Shown here piece after piece: positions 42,601-50,339 of a DNA stretch of 64,000 nt. The DNA is from a bacterium. GTDB lineage: Bacteria; UBP6; UBA1177. The stretch covers positions 12,826 to 76,825 of the forward strand of contig JAFYIZ010000033.1 in NCBI GenBank assembly GCA_017538365.1, given 5' to 3'. Below the pieces are notes generated by a model. The model did not search any database. It saw only the letters and a program-made list of their open reading frames with translations, and had not been told where the DNA came from. A program made the translations under genes and the position numbers. How positions within the stretch are numbered: position 1 is the stretch's first letter; each line of letters begins with the position of its first letter.

Positions 42601-42791
42601 GTGACCTTCTCCTCGACTTCCTCAGAACCTGCGCCTTCATAGATCGTGATGATCGAAATATACGGGATTTCGATATCGGGCATAAGGTCAATCGGAAGAT
42701 CGGTGAGAGAATAAAGACCGAAAAGGGTCATCATCAGGAATATGACCGTGACAAGTACCGGTCGTTTTACCGCAACTTGAGGAATACTCAT
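39666..42791 (-). CDS. RND efflux pump inner-membrane transporter (AcrB/HAE1-like)
   Basis: A 1041-aa polytopic transporter. It begins SIPQVAVKRPVLVTVIFLMM and has the RND architecture: twelve helices in two halves, with two large periplasmic domains. The proton-relay region is in GMVVDNSIVVLDNITRYLES (helix 4 Asp pair), and GIVVNNAIVLIDYMKQIKE is the matching second half. The pattern is that of hydrophobe/amphiphile efflux transporters driven by protons. It is last in an operon with a TolC-like channel, a TetR regulator and a periplasmic adaptor, making a complete tripartite pump. Substrates unknown. Confidence 0.96.
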   Translation of the reverse strand: MSIPQVAVKRPVLVTVIFLMMTLFGLYSLTDLPIDLMPDIEIPYISIITIYEGAGSEEVEEKVTKVLESALSSVENLKNLHSQSMENLSTVSCEFEYGVDLAEATNSIRDKINMVRSYLPDNVDDPRIFKIDLSMMPILFMAVTSEEEDIRFQKETIEDYIQNPLERIPGVGTVGLFNAMEKQIIIAADKQKLASLGLSVSDISSVIAAENLSVPGGNMQIGSFDYTLRVPGEYEDIDEVAETIIANTPMGIIRIKDVARVFWGSDDTRQFGLNNGKYMVFMMVQKQSGANTVAIADAVKKRISEMNGRLPKGMHIDIIRDNSEYIMSMVGNLSDSVLTAIICVMLVVVFFLRRIRSSLIVILSIPASMIIAFAFLYGFGYTLNMVSLMSLCLAVGMVVDNSIVVLDNITRYLESGENKINAAIKGATEVGSAIIASTLTTIVIFAPLFFVSGLISIFFAQLAGVIILTLAASLLSAMLLTPMLCSKILRQAPRDENGNVIVDDKPKKQNFFYRAGEKFLSTAENLYSKVIEKTLNHKKTTIVVAISLFIGSLMLVPVVGLDFMPEDDQGSLQIDIELPQGTRIEETLKAAQHIERIIREEIPLEHLTRTYVRGGSNNSGMSQKIEGTNTATIGAKLISTNYRKVTVRQYAKKIRKRITTEVAGIEKADFTTGGNGMGMSEKPITIKLLNKSFEKNSLYAAKLQSELLKIKGLTDVTNDADVLKPEISIKVDRVRASKVGLKMASIAMAVRYSFYGQTASVYRDNGQEYDIVVKYQKGDRSNIEQLKEMELKTLNGTVVKLKDVAEVTDGLTSLVVKRLNRERMVTVSANLEDDIAVGKIYPQVLEAFKTIDMPADIGIEYGGNMKQQQDTTGDLLALLLLGVVLVFLVMAAQFESFIDPFVILFSIPFGISGVLLGLLIMGKSLSMPAFLGMIILVGIVVNNAIVLIDYMKQIKERDSLSTHDALVIAGGKRLRPILMTAMTTIFGMVPMMLMSGEGAAMFSPMGTAVVFGLTVSTLITLILVPSVYAVVDSILVKLHLR

Positions 42792-42802
42792 ATTTTCCTC
42801 CG

Positions 42803-43945
42803 CTATTCTCTTGTTTCAACAACTGTTACAGTCTGTCCTTCCTCGAGCTGTCTGCCGCCGCCGACAACGATCTCCTCGTTTCCTTCGAGGCCGCTTTTGA
42901 TGATCGAATAACCTTCGACAGATCCGCCGAGCGTGACGTTTTTCGAGAAAACTTTGTTCTCCTCGTTTTTGACATAGACCGTTCCGACCTCGTTGTCACG
43001 GGTGAATATCGAGTTTCTCGGAACGACGAGGTGTTCTCTCTCAGGCAGTGTTATCTTTGCGCGGACCGTCATTCCGGGTTTGTAGAGATGTTCTTTGTTG
43101 TTGAAGACGAATTCGACTTTTACGCTGCTTGTCGCTGAATCGACCTTGCTGTTGATGTAGTTTACTTTCGCAGTTTCAGTCTTGTCGGGGTATGCGTCGA
43201 AAGAGATTTCCGCGGTGGAATCTTTCGTGATGCCGTATATCTCCATTTCGCTGATGTAGAGATCGACTTTGAGTTTGTCGGTCTGCACTATTTCGAACAT
43301 CGGAGCAGCAGGAGCCGCCATTTCGCCGATCTCGCCTCTTTTCATCGAGATGTATCCGTCGAAAGGAGCTTTTATCGTGGTGTATGCAAGCTGGTTGTTG
43401 TAGTTGTTGAGCGAACTTTTCGCCATTTCTACCTGCGCTTTCGCAGCTGCGAGGCCTGCTTCGGTCTGTTTGTAGCCGGATTCTACCGATTCAAAGTCGC
43501 TTTCGGAGATGGAACCCTGCTTTTTGAGTTTTTTGTAACGCTCGTAGTCGTTGCTCATCTTTTCAAAAGCAGCTTCCGCCTGCATTACACCTGCTTCTGC
43601 AGCCTGGACCTGTGCTTCAGCCGCCTTTTTGCCGACCATGTAGTCAGTCTTGTCGAGCTGCGCCAATGCCTGTCCCGCCTTTACTTTGTCGCCTTCCTGA
43701 ACATGGAATTTAACGATGTTTGCCGAAACTTTCGGTGTAATAGTCGCTACCTGGAAAGCGGTCGTCGTGGACGAACTGTCGAAAGTCTCCGCAAATTTTT
43801 TGACCTGCGGCTTCGTGATGATTACGGCCTGCGACAGTGCTTCGCCTTTATCCATTCTCGGTTTTCTTTTGCACGAAACAGAAGAAACGAGCACAAGGGT
43901 GGCAATGAGTGTCATAATGAGTGCTGACCTGAAATTGAATTTCAT
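42803..43945 (-). CDS. RND periplasmic adaptor (HlyD/AcrA family) lipoprotein
   Basis: About 380 aa from ATG 43945, which has GGAGGAG upstream; the in-frame TTG at 43957 lies in the ribosome binding site. A signal peptide with a possible lipid-attachment Cys (LVLVSSVSCKRKP) is followed by the lipoyl half (VQEGDKVKAGQALAQLDKTD), a long coiled-coil hairpin (residues about 95-155), the second lipoyl half (YTTIKAPFDGYISMKRGEIG) and a beta-barrel. It bridges the RND transporter and the TolC-like channel. It follows tetR by 12 bases. Confidence 0.94.
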   Translation of the reverse strand: MKFNFRSALIMTLIATLVLVSSVSCKRKPRMDKGEALSQAVIITKPQVKKFAETFDSSSTTTAFQVATITPKVSANIVKFHVQEGDKVKAGQALAQLDKTDYMVGKKAAEAQVQAAEAGVMQAEAAFEKMSNDYERYKKLKKQGSISESDFESVESGYKQTEAGLAAAKAQVEMAKSSLNNYNNQLAYTTIKAPFDGYISMKRGEIGEMAAPAAPMFEIVQTDKLKVDLYISEMEIYGITKDSTAEISFDAYPDKTETAKVNYINSKVDSATSSVKVEFVFNNKEHLYKPGMTVRAKITLPEREHLVVPRNSIFTRDNEVGTVYVKNEENKVFSKNVTLGGSVEGYSIIKSGLEGNEEIVVGGGRQLEEGQTVTVVETRE

Positions 43946-43957
43946 CTTCTCCTCCAA

Positions 43958-44638
43958 TTAGTTTTTATTTTCAAAAGTTGTTTTTATCAAAGCATCGAGA
44001 CCGCTGATCACAAAAGTTGAAAAATCATCTTTCGTCAGCGACTTTAGTATTTCCTTATATTCCGCTTCCAGGCGGCTGATTTCCTGATTCGTCGATCCGA
44101 GCAGATTCCACTTGAACATATATTTCAGCGTTTCGCCGCATGAAGCGCTGAAAAAAAGTGCTATTTTTTTTGTTCTCGGATCATTTTCGCTTACTCCGGC
44201 GTATTTTGCGATCATCAGTATCACCTGGTCGAAATCAGCTTTTTTGCTCTGCACGATCTCGCTTGTTATTGCGGGAACATTGATGACATACTTCGCAAGT
44301 TCGGCAATGACATTGTCTGAAAAACTCATGAGACGGGCAAAATCCTTGTCCTGCGGCAGATCGAAAAGAAAATCACAGTATAGTTTGATGGTCTCTTTAG
44401 GATTTTTCGCTTTTTTGATCGTCGAGTCGAGTCTTTCCAGCATCATGGCGCGGTATTTTTTGAAGCTCGCCAGCATCAGGGTCTCTTTAGAATCAAAGTA
44501 GTAGTAAAGCGCCGATTTCGTAAGCCCCGATTTTTCGGCAACATCGTTGAGAGTCACCTTTTCGATACCGTACTGCTTGAGCAGAGAGACGAAATTCTGA
44601 ATAATCATCGCCTTTTTTTCTTCGGTTGAGATCTTCAT
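43958..44638 (-). CDS. TetR-family transcriptional regulator
   Basis: A 226-aa repressor-type protein with an N-terminal helix-turn-helix: YGIEKVTLNDVAEKSGLTKS, ALYYYFDSKETLMLASFKKY. The C-terminal ligand domain is helical and family-specific. It sits inside the efflux operon between tolC and the adaptor, one base from the tolC stop. It would therefore be co-transcribed with the genes it probably controls, an autoregulatory layout. The likely operator is near the tolC promoter at 46026-46053. Confidence 0.93.
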   Translation of the reverse strand: MKISTEEKKAMIIQNFVSLLKQYGIEKVTLNDVAEKSGLTKSALYYYFDSKETLMLASFKKYRAMMLERLDSTIKKAKNPKETIKLYCDFLFDLPQDKDFARLMSFSDNVIAELAKYVINVPAITSEIVQSKKADFDQVILMIAKYAGVSENDPRTKKIALFFSASCGETLKYMFKWNLLGSTNQEISRLEAEYKEILKSLTKDDFSTFVISGLDALIKTTFENKN

Positions 44639-44639
44639 G

Positions 44640-45965
44640 CTACTCTCCTTCGGTGATTTTTCCGTATTCCGTGCCGATTGTTATCGCAAGCGTGTGGAGT
44701 GCGACTTCGTGCTCGTAAAGTGCCGTGAGAAGTCCTAATTTAGCGCTTCTCAGCGATATGGAAGCGTTGAGAAGATCGGTTTCCGTCGTCATTTTCGCCT
44801 TGTATTTGTCTTCTTCGATACGGAGATTTTCTTCAGCCGATTCGATCTCTCTTTTTGAAATTTCTATCGCCATAGCCTTGATTTCGACATCGTTTTCAAG
44901 CTGGGTCAGCTGAAGCGAAAGCTGCTTTTTCGTAGCCGCGTTTTCGAGCTTTGTCTGAACTTTTTTATGCTTCGACTGCTTGATATCGAAAGCGGTTTTT
45001 CCCCAGTCGAAACCTATCGACCACGAAAGCTGGCCGCCTACAAAAACTGTATCTTCAGGTTTCATTGAGCCTGCATCCCAGTCCTTTTTGTAGCCAGCGA
45101 CAAGTGCCAGAGTCGGGATGAGAGGCTGAGCAGCCATCATTTCGGAGTATTCGTAAACGCTTTCGCTTTTTTCCAGAAGTTTGTATTCAAGCCTGTTGTC
45201 AAGCATGATTTTTTCAAGTTGAGAATTATCTGCTGAAAGGTTGTTCTCGGTTACTTCTTTCTTTTTAAGTTCGAACGAGTCAGCCGGAGCGTTTATGAGG
45301 ATCCCGATATTCTTCTTTATGAGGTTGGTGTTTCCGATGACTGTCTGGATCTGCTGCTCGAGGCGCGTCATTTCGATCTCGATCTTGAGTACCGAACGCT
45401 TGTCGACAACGCCCGCATCGTAGAAGTTTTTCGCCTGTTCGTAATATTTCTGAAGCTGTTCCTTTGTCTCGTTGAGGATCTCCATGCTTTCGTTAAGCAG
45501 CTGGTAGTTGTAGAAAAGGTTCATAACTTCGAGCTTGAGCTGATCTTCAGAAAGTTCGCGCTGGAGTCTCGCGATATCTTCAGCTGTTTCCAGACTTTTA
45601 TAGCCGTAAGATACGCTCCAGAGCGGAGTTATCGGCTGAACAACGGTGATTCCGAGAGTTCTGGTTTTTTCAGGAAACGGCACCGTTACAGGCTGAAATG
45701 TCGTCATATCGACACTTGAATAACCTTCCGGATTGTATTTCGGCATCCAGGTAAGAGCCACATCAAGAGTCGCTGTCGGCAGGAATGAGAAAACCATTCC
45801 GTTTTTTCCGCTTTTAGCAGCCTCTTCGCTTTCCTGCATAGCCTTTATCTTTTCACTTTCCTTCAGCGAGCGTTCGATGCACTCTTCAAGCGAAAATGTT
45901 TCGGCAGCCGCGGAAAAACAAGCGAACATAACCAAAATCGCCGCTGCAAAACTTTTAAATCTCAT
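44640..45965 (-). CDS. TolC-like outer-membrane efflux channel
   Basis: About 441 aa from ATG 45965 (GGAGGG upstream), not the earlier in-frame start. A signal peptide (RFKSFAAAILVMFACFSAAA) precedes FSLEECIERSLKESEKIKAM, the typical start of the outer-membrane efflux protein family. Two long coiled-coil repeats follow (ERLL-type heptads around residues 140-190 and 350-410). It ends with an EHEVALHTLAITIG region. It forms the trimeric channel of the tripartite pump encoded downstream. Confidence 0.94.
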   Translation of the reverse strand: MRFKSFAAAILVMFACFSAAAETFSLEECIERSLKESEKIKAMQESEEAAKSGKNGMVFSFLPTATLDVALTWMPKYNPEGYSSVDMTTFQPVTVPFPEKTRTLGITVVQPITPLWSVSYGYKSLETAEDIARLQRELSEDQLKLEVMNLFYNYQLLNESMEILNETKEQLQKYYEQAKNFYDAGVVDKRSVLKIEIEMTRLEQQIQTVIGNTNLIKKNIGILINAPADSFELKKKEVTENNLSADNSQLEKIMLDNRLEYKLLEKSESVYEYSEMMAAQPLIPTLALVAGYKKDWDAGSMKPEDTVFVGGQLSWSIGFDWGKTAFDIKQSKHKKVQTKLENAATKKQLSLQLTQLENDVEIKAMAIEISKREIESAEENLRIEEDKYKAKMTTETDLLNASISLRSAKLGLLTALYEHEVALHTLAITIGTEYGKITEGE

Positions 45966-46025
45966 GTTCCCTCCTTGAATTTTTGAACATTTGAGCAAAA
46001 AAGACAAAAAACAAAAAACTTGAGA

Positions 46026-46053
46026 TTTGTAGCCAAAATCGCTGCTGTGTCAA
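46026..46053 (-). promoter_or_regulatory. Predicted promoter of the tolC-tetR-adaptor-RND operon
   Basis: On the minus strand: consensus TTGACA (46053-46048), 16-base spacer, TACAAA (46031-46026), about 60 bases upstream of ATG 45965. The leader in between is T-rich. Confidence 0.6.
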
Positions 46054-46087
46054 GAGTTAAATCATGAAAAAATGTAACTTGGTGATA

Positions 46088-46789
46088 TTATTCTGAAATT
46101 TTTGACAAGGGCGAGTTTTCTTCCTCGAAATTCCATGTGGAAGACAAGTCGTTGTTTTCACTGACTATTGTCATTTCTATGCGTGAAAATCCGTCAAAAC
46201 TGCCGTTTATTACAGCCGAGCCTACGAGCGTAGAGTGGGTGTCGCCGATGCTTCCGCTGCATCCGAAATCGATTTTGTTTTCCTTCTCTTTCATCGAAAC
46301 GGAATAAGAGCATAAAAAGTTTTGCCCGCATGAAAAGAGATCCCAGCTCTGTCCGTCGAAAAGCGGTGTGCGCGGCATAAAATAGATGAAATTGCGAAGA
46401 GCTGTCGGGTAGTGCGGAACGAAATCTTCGGGACAGTAGGAAGAGGAAATATCGAGTTTCTGCGAATAGGTACTGCCTTTTATCAAAGGTTTGAGAACAG
46501 GATCAAAATCGCCTTCGGTTTTTCCTTCGAGAGTGAGGATGTTGTTTGAAAAAGTCCTTTTTTCGTGAGCCGTGTAGCGGTTTTCAAGAGTCGAAACTTT
46601 TCCTGATTTATAGGTTATTTTACCGGTTTCTTTGATCTTTTTGTCAAGAACAGCTTCAGGTTTGAATTCAAAAGCCGTTTTCGGTGAAAAACCGCCGCGA
46701 TAAATATAAACAGCCGCAATTATTGCGAAAACCAGGATAAGTCTTTTTGACAGTCTTTTGATGAAGCTGTTATTGTTTTCAGGATTCAT
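46088..46789 (-). CDS. Single-pass membrane protein of unknown function
   Basis: About 233 aa from ATG 46789, which overlaps the dnaB stop (ATGA); ATG 46801 is an alternative. A basic N-terminus precedes one membrane helix (LILVFAIIAAVYIYRGG). The rest is a beta-rich periplasmic domain with a few Cys (YCPEDFVP, CGQNFLCSYS, GCSGSIGDTH). I do not recognise the family. It is the last gene of the rpsF-dnaB operon by overlap. Confidence 0.75.
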   Translation of the reverse strand: MNPENNNSFIKRLSKRLILVFAIIAAVYIYRGGFSPKTAFEFKPEAVLDKKIKETGKITYKSGKVSTLENRYTAHEKRTFSNNILTLEGKTEGDFDPVLKPLIKGSTYSQKLDISSSYCPEDFVPHYPTALRNFIYFMPRTPLFDGQSWDLFSCGQNFLCSYSVSMKEKENKIDFGCSGSIGDTHSTLVGSAVINGSFDGFSRIEMTIVSENNDLSSTWNFEEENSPLSKISE

Positions 46790-48194
46790 TTGCCTGCTCA
46801 TAGCTGTCTGCAACAGGATCGAGCTGGAGGAATTTCATGTAGTGCGGAACGAAGCGGAATTTGATGCTTCCGGTTGGTCCGTGCCTGTTTTTTTCAACGA
46901 AAATTTCGGCTTCGTTGTTTTTGTCTTCCTCTTTTTTCTTGTAGGCGTCTTCCCTGTGGATGAACATGACCATATCGGCGTCCTGCTCGATTGAACCGGA
47001 GTCTTTGAGGTCGCTCAGCATCGGTTTGTTGCTGCTGAATTCCACTTTTCCGCCGCGGCGCTCCTCGATTTTCCGGTTGAGCTGCGCCATAGCGATTATC
47101 GGAATGCCGAGATCCTTTGCCAGTTTCTTGATGTTTTTCGAGTTGTATTCGACCTGACGGACTTTATCCTCTTTAAAAACATTGGAATCCATGAGCTGGA
47201 GATAGTCGATGAATATGCAGTCGAGTTTGTTCGGCCCCTGCCTCTTCGAATTCGGAGTTTTGCGGAGTTCCGCATCGAGTTTTTTCGCTTTCGAGCGGAG
47301 TTCCGGAATAGTCAGAGATGAAGATTCATCAATGAAAATAGGAAGTTCTGCAACCGCATCGAAATTTCCCCACAGTCTGTTCGTTTCATCAGGATCGAAC
47401 TTCGCGTTGAGGAGACTCTTTGAATTTATGCTGCATTCGATGCTGACGAATCTGTTCAGAATCTGCTGTGCCGGCATTTCGAGCGAAAAGAAAAGGACGT
47501 TGAGTCCCTGTTTCGCTATAGCAAGCGCCATATTTATCGCAAAACCTGTTTTTCCCATGCCGGGACGGCCCGCAACGATAACCATATCGCCCGGTTTGAG
47601 ACCGCTGCACATTGCGTCAAGCCTCGGATAACCCGATGAAATTCCGAGAAGCGAAGCGCCTTTGTTTGCCTGCTCCTGAATTCTTTCGAGCAGTTCGCCC
47701 ATAAGAGTTTTGAACGGTACAACCGAGTTAGTATGTCTGCGGTTGCCGAGTGCGATAAGCTCGTTAGTCGTCTGGTCGGAAAGCTCGTCGAATTCGGTTT
47801 TCTGGCCGTACGAAATGTCTATCGCGTTCGAGCAGATACCTATCAGCGAGCGGTGAAGCGACTTTTCCAGAATTATCGAGCAGTACTGCTGAAGCGTTTC
47901 TTCAGAATATATCGGTGCGTTTTTCGCAAGATCGAAGACGAAAGAGGCTTCCGGCGGATTCGGTATTTTTGCAAATTCGTCGATGACCGTGAGTGCGTCG
48001 GGAGTTCTCTGCGATTCGAAGATGACCTTGATTGTACGGAATACCGCAGCGTGGCGTTCCTGCGAGAAATCTTCCGGCAGCAGACCGAAACCTTCGATGT
48101 CGCCGTAAAGCTTGCCGTCGTTTAGGAGACATCCTAAAAGGGCGGCTTCTACGTCGACATTTGCAGGGAGCATTCTGAGGGATGTGTCTTCCAT
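46779..48194 (-). CDS. dnaB: Replicative DNA helicase DnaB
   Basis: A 471-aa helicase with the N-terminal DnaB domain (ANVDVEAALLGCLLNDGKLY) and the RecA-like motor: Walker A VAGRPGMGKTGFAINMALAI, LFFSLEMPAQQILNR, IFIDYLQLMDS (Walker B), IIAMAQLNRKIEER, and LKDSGSIEQDADMVMFIHRE. Length and motif order are those of a standard hexameric replicative helicase. It follows rplI by about 40 bases, a common arrangement with ribosomal protein genes. The protein is uninterrupted; I see no intein. Confidence 0.97.
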   Translation of the reverse strand: MEDTSLRMLPANVDVEAALLGCLLNDGKLYGDIEGFGLLPEDFSQERHAAVFRTIKVIFESQRTPDALTVIDEFAKIPNPPEASFVFDLAKNAPIYSEETLQQYCSIILEKSLHRSLIGICSNAIDISYGQKTEFDELSDQTTNELIALGNRRHTNSVVPFKTLMGELLERIQEQANKGASLLGISSGYPRLDAMCSGLKPGDMVIVAGRPGMGKTGFAINMALAIAKQGLNVLFFSLEMPAQQILNRFVSIECSINSKSLLNAKFDPDETNRLWGNFDAVAELPIFIDESSSLTIPELRSKAKKLDAELRKTPNSKRQGPNKLDCIFIDYLQLMDSNVFKEDKVRQVEYNSKNIKKLAKDLGIPIIAMAQLNRKIEERRGGKVEFSSNKPMLSDLKDSGSIEQDADMVMFIHREDAYKKKEEDKNNEAEIFVEKNRHGPTGSIKFRFVPHYMKFLQLDPVADSYEQANES

Positions 48195-48237
48195 GAAGAA
48201 TCCTTATGTTTTAAAGAAAAATTGTTCTAACAGATAA

Positions 48238-48714
48238 TTATTCAGCAGCCTGAACCGGAGCTTCCTCGCTGTCTTCAGAAACTACGAAAAGTTTGAAAAC
48301 GCCGCGGACTTCTCTGAAAAGTTTGACTTCGACTTCGTAAACACCGCTTTTTTTGATATTCGAGTCAATGATGAGGTCTCTGTGGTCGATCTCAAATCCT
48401 TTTTCTTTGAGTGCGTCGCCGATCTCTCTGCTTGTTACGCTGCCGAAAAGTTTTCCTTCGTCGCCGACTTTCTTGCTGATTTTGATTTCGCATGCAGCAA
48501 GTCTGGAAGCGAGGTCATTAGCTTTTGCAAGCTCGGAATTGATCTTCTTTTCGATCATTCTTTTGTTGAACTCAAGCTGTTTTACGCTTTTTTCGTTTGC
48601 AACAAGTGCAAATCCCTGCGGAATGAGGTAGTTGCGTGCGTAGCCGTCTTTTACTTTTACGACTTCGCCTGCTTTGCCGAGTTTTTCAACGTCTTTTGCA
48701 AGTATAACGTTCAT
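48238..48714 (-). CDS. rplI: 50S ribosomal protein L9
   Basis: A 158-aa protein beginning NVILAKDVEKLGKAGEVVKV with the L9 signature region KDGYARNYLIPQGFALVANE, a long connecting helix and the C-terminal domain (KKSGVYEVEVKLFREVRGVF). A short acidic extension (SEEAPVQAAE) ends it. Between rpsR and dnaB, as in many bacteria. Confidence 0.97.
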   Translation of the reverse strand: MNVILAKDVEKLGKAGEVVKVKDGYARNYLIPQGFALVANEKSVKQLEFNKRMIEKKINSELAKANDLASRLAACEIKISKKVGDEGKLFGSVTSREIGDALKEKGFEIDHRDLIIDSNIKKSGVYEVEVKLFREVRGVFKLFVVSEDSEEAPVQAAE

Positions 48715-48723
48715 TTTACCCTC

Positions 48724-48948
48724 CTATCTTCCGGTTACGGTGTAGGGAAGGAGCGCGATCGATCTTGCTCTTTTGATCTCTCTCGAAAGCTCTCTCTGGT
48801 GTTTTGCGCATACGCCGCTGATTCTTCTCGGGATTATTTTTCCTCTTTCGGTGATGTAGTTGAGAAGAAGGTCTACATTTTTGTAATCCGGTTCAACTTC
48901 GGTGTGAAGGCAGAAACGGCAGACTTTTCTTTTTTTGTATGAAGCCAT
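48724..48948 (-). CDS. rpsR: 30S ribosomal protein S18
   Basis: A 74-aa protein with [20 protein letters not shown], a Cys-x2-Cys pair like the zinc-binding S18 type, and the core [20 protein letters not shown] followed by [10 protein letters not shown]. Ten bases separate it from rplI. Confidence 0.97.
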   Translation of the reverse strand: MASYKKRKVCRFCLHTEVEPDYKNVDLLLNYITERGKIIPRRISGVCAKHQRELSREIKRARSIALLPYTVTGR

Positions 48949-48963
48949 GGTTCTCTCCTTAAA

Positions 48964-49449
48964 TTAAAGTGTTACGTCTTCTTCTTCCTCACCGGCGCTG
49001 GTCAGTGATTTCTGAAGCTCTTCATTGTATTTTCTTGCATCTTCGAAACCGTTTCTTCCGTCTTCATAAGCCTGTTCCGGAGAAGATTTCTTTTCCTGCT
49101 TGTCGAAAAGGGAAGCGATTCCTTTTGCCGACTCGAGCATTTCGTCGAGATTTTCGACTTTTTCTACTTTTACCGACATGAACTTGAGAACGACTTCCCA
49201 AATGTTGAAGTTTCTTTCAACTTCTTCAACCATTTTGCCGTTTCCGATAATGTCGAAAAGCAGATAGTGACCTTTAAGATTCTTTTTGATTTCATAAGCA
49301 AGCTTTCTTTCGCCCCATGAACGAAGAGAAACGATTTTGCCGCCGAAATCATTGACGATAGCGTCTACACGCTCAGCGAATTGCTTAATTGCTTCCGGGC
49401 CGCCTTCGGGCTTGAGGATAGCAGTAAGCTCGTAGTGTTTTCTTTCCAT
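48964..49449 (-). CDS. rpsF: 30S ribosomal protein S6
   Basis: A 161-aa protein. YELTAILKPEGGPEAIKQFA and SLRSWGERKLAYEIKKNLKG HYLLFDI form the S6 core. The roughly 60-residue acidic C-terminal extension (KKSSPEQAYEDGRNGFEDAR and EEEEDVTL) is longer than in E. coli S6. It heads the rpsF-rpsR-rplI-dnaB operon. In many bacteria the leader RNA of this operon binds S6:S18 for autoregulation. Confidence 0.95.
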   Translation of the reverse strand: MERKHYELTAILKPEGGPEAIKQFAERVDAIVNDFGGKIVSLRSWGERKLAYEIKKNLKGHYLLFDIIGNGKMVEEVERNFNIWEVVLKFMSVKVEKVENLDEMLESAKGIASLFDKQEKKSSPEQAYEDGRNGFEDARKYNEELQKSLTSAGEEEEDVTL

Positions 49450-49527
49450 AATTCCTCCTTACGGGTATAAAGTCCAAAACATTGAACAAGGAGACTTTCC
49501 ACTGTTCAAAAAACAATTAGCGCAGGG

Positions 49528-49555
49528 AATATAGTCAGAAAAGTTCAAAAAGCAA
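49528..49555 (-). promoter_or_regulatory. Predicted promoter of the rpsF operon
   Basis: On the minus strand: TTGCTT (49555-49550), 16-base spacer, TATATT (49533-49528). The leader of about 70 bases can pair GAACA with TGTTC, and AAAGTC with GACTTT, mutually exclusive pairings. That would suit S6:S18 autoregulation; the pairings are seen, the function is inferred. Confidence 0.55.
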
Positions 49556-49607
49556 GATTTTTGTTTCTTTACGGCAGGAGGTCTCTCCCGGCGCTTTAAA
49601 AAAACTT

Positions 49608-49635
49608 TTGCGGAAAAAATCCGTTTCGCTATAAT
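49608..49635 (+). promoter_or_regulatory. Predicted promoter of the lipoprotein/add/sigma operon
   Basis: TTGCGG (49608-49613), 16-base spacer, consensus TATAAT (49630-49635), 30 bases before ATG 49665. Divergent from the rpsF promoter. Confidence 0.65.
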
Positions 49636-49664
49636 ACTTGGATTTTGTTTTTTCGGAGGCGACT

Positions 49665-50339
49665 ATGAAAAAAGTTTTTTTGATTTTTTCGGCGTTGATT
49701 TTCAGCGTATTTTTTACCGCATGTATTCAGAACAGCGATGAACAGTACGAAGTGGAAGACTTTCAGGTAGATAACGAATACATCGAATATCCGGATGCAG
49801 ATGACGATACTGTCTCCGACGATGATGCCGCAGGTGCTGTGTGGGATGTCAGCTTTTCGTTCCTCGGAACTATAAACGACGGCAACGCAGAGACGATCAA
49901 CTACGGTTCGGGCGTTCTGACTTATATCAACCTTGAGGGTAACCCTGTAATGGTGAACAGCGCTTCATGGGTCATTAAAAAGTCGATAACTTTGAATTCG
50001 GGTCATCAGGTTCCGATCCTTCAGGTCTTTTTTGCAGACAGCGCTGCACATGCGGACGATGACGGCAGAATAGTTTACTTCGTGCTTCAGCTCGAAGGTT
50101 CGTCGGTTTCTTCAAAAAGCGAGACTTACTACATCAACAACGACAAACTTTACAAAGCGAAAGTCAGACTCGACGAGGAAGGAAAAATCGAGGAAATCTG
50201 CTACATTCAGGAACCCGATCCCACGAAGGGCAAAGTCAATATTTACACCAGCAACATCCGCATCGGGGAAGAACTCAGAGTCGACGGCTATGCGAATATG
50301 CTCGATATGGAGGTTAAAGAGTGCAAGGTAATGAACTGA
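49665..50339 (+). CDS. Lipoprotein of unknown function
   Basis: About 224 aa from ATG 49665 (TCGGAGG upstream). The signal peptide KKVFLIFSALIFSVFFTAC ends in a lipobox Cys. An acidic linker (EYIEYPDADDDTVSDDDAAG) leads to a beta-rich domain (WDVSFSFLGTINDGNAETIN). No known family is evident. Its 3' end overlaps the adenosine deaminase gene by 19 bases. Confidence 0.8.
   Translation: MKKVFLIFSALIFSVFFTACIQNSDEQYEVEDFQVDNEYIEYPDADDDTVSDDDAAGAVWDVSFSFLGTINDGNAETINYGSGVLTYINLEGNPVMVNSASWVIKKSITLNSGHQVPILQVFFADSAAHADDDGRIVYFVLQLEGSSVSSKSETYYINNDKLYKAKVRLDEEGKIEEICYIQEPDPTKGKVNIYTSNIRIGEELRVDGYANMLDMEVKECKVMN

Noticed and set aside
45975-45998. Three TTGA words spaced exactly 8 bases apart near the tolC start, as TetR operator
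   Set aside because: They are direct repeats rather than a palindrome and overlap a T-rich leader; too short to be more than chance.
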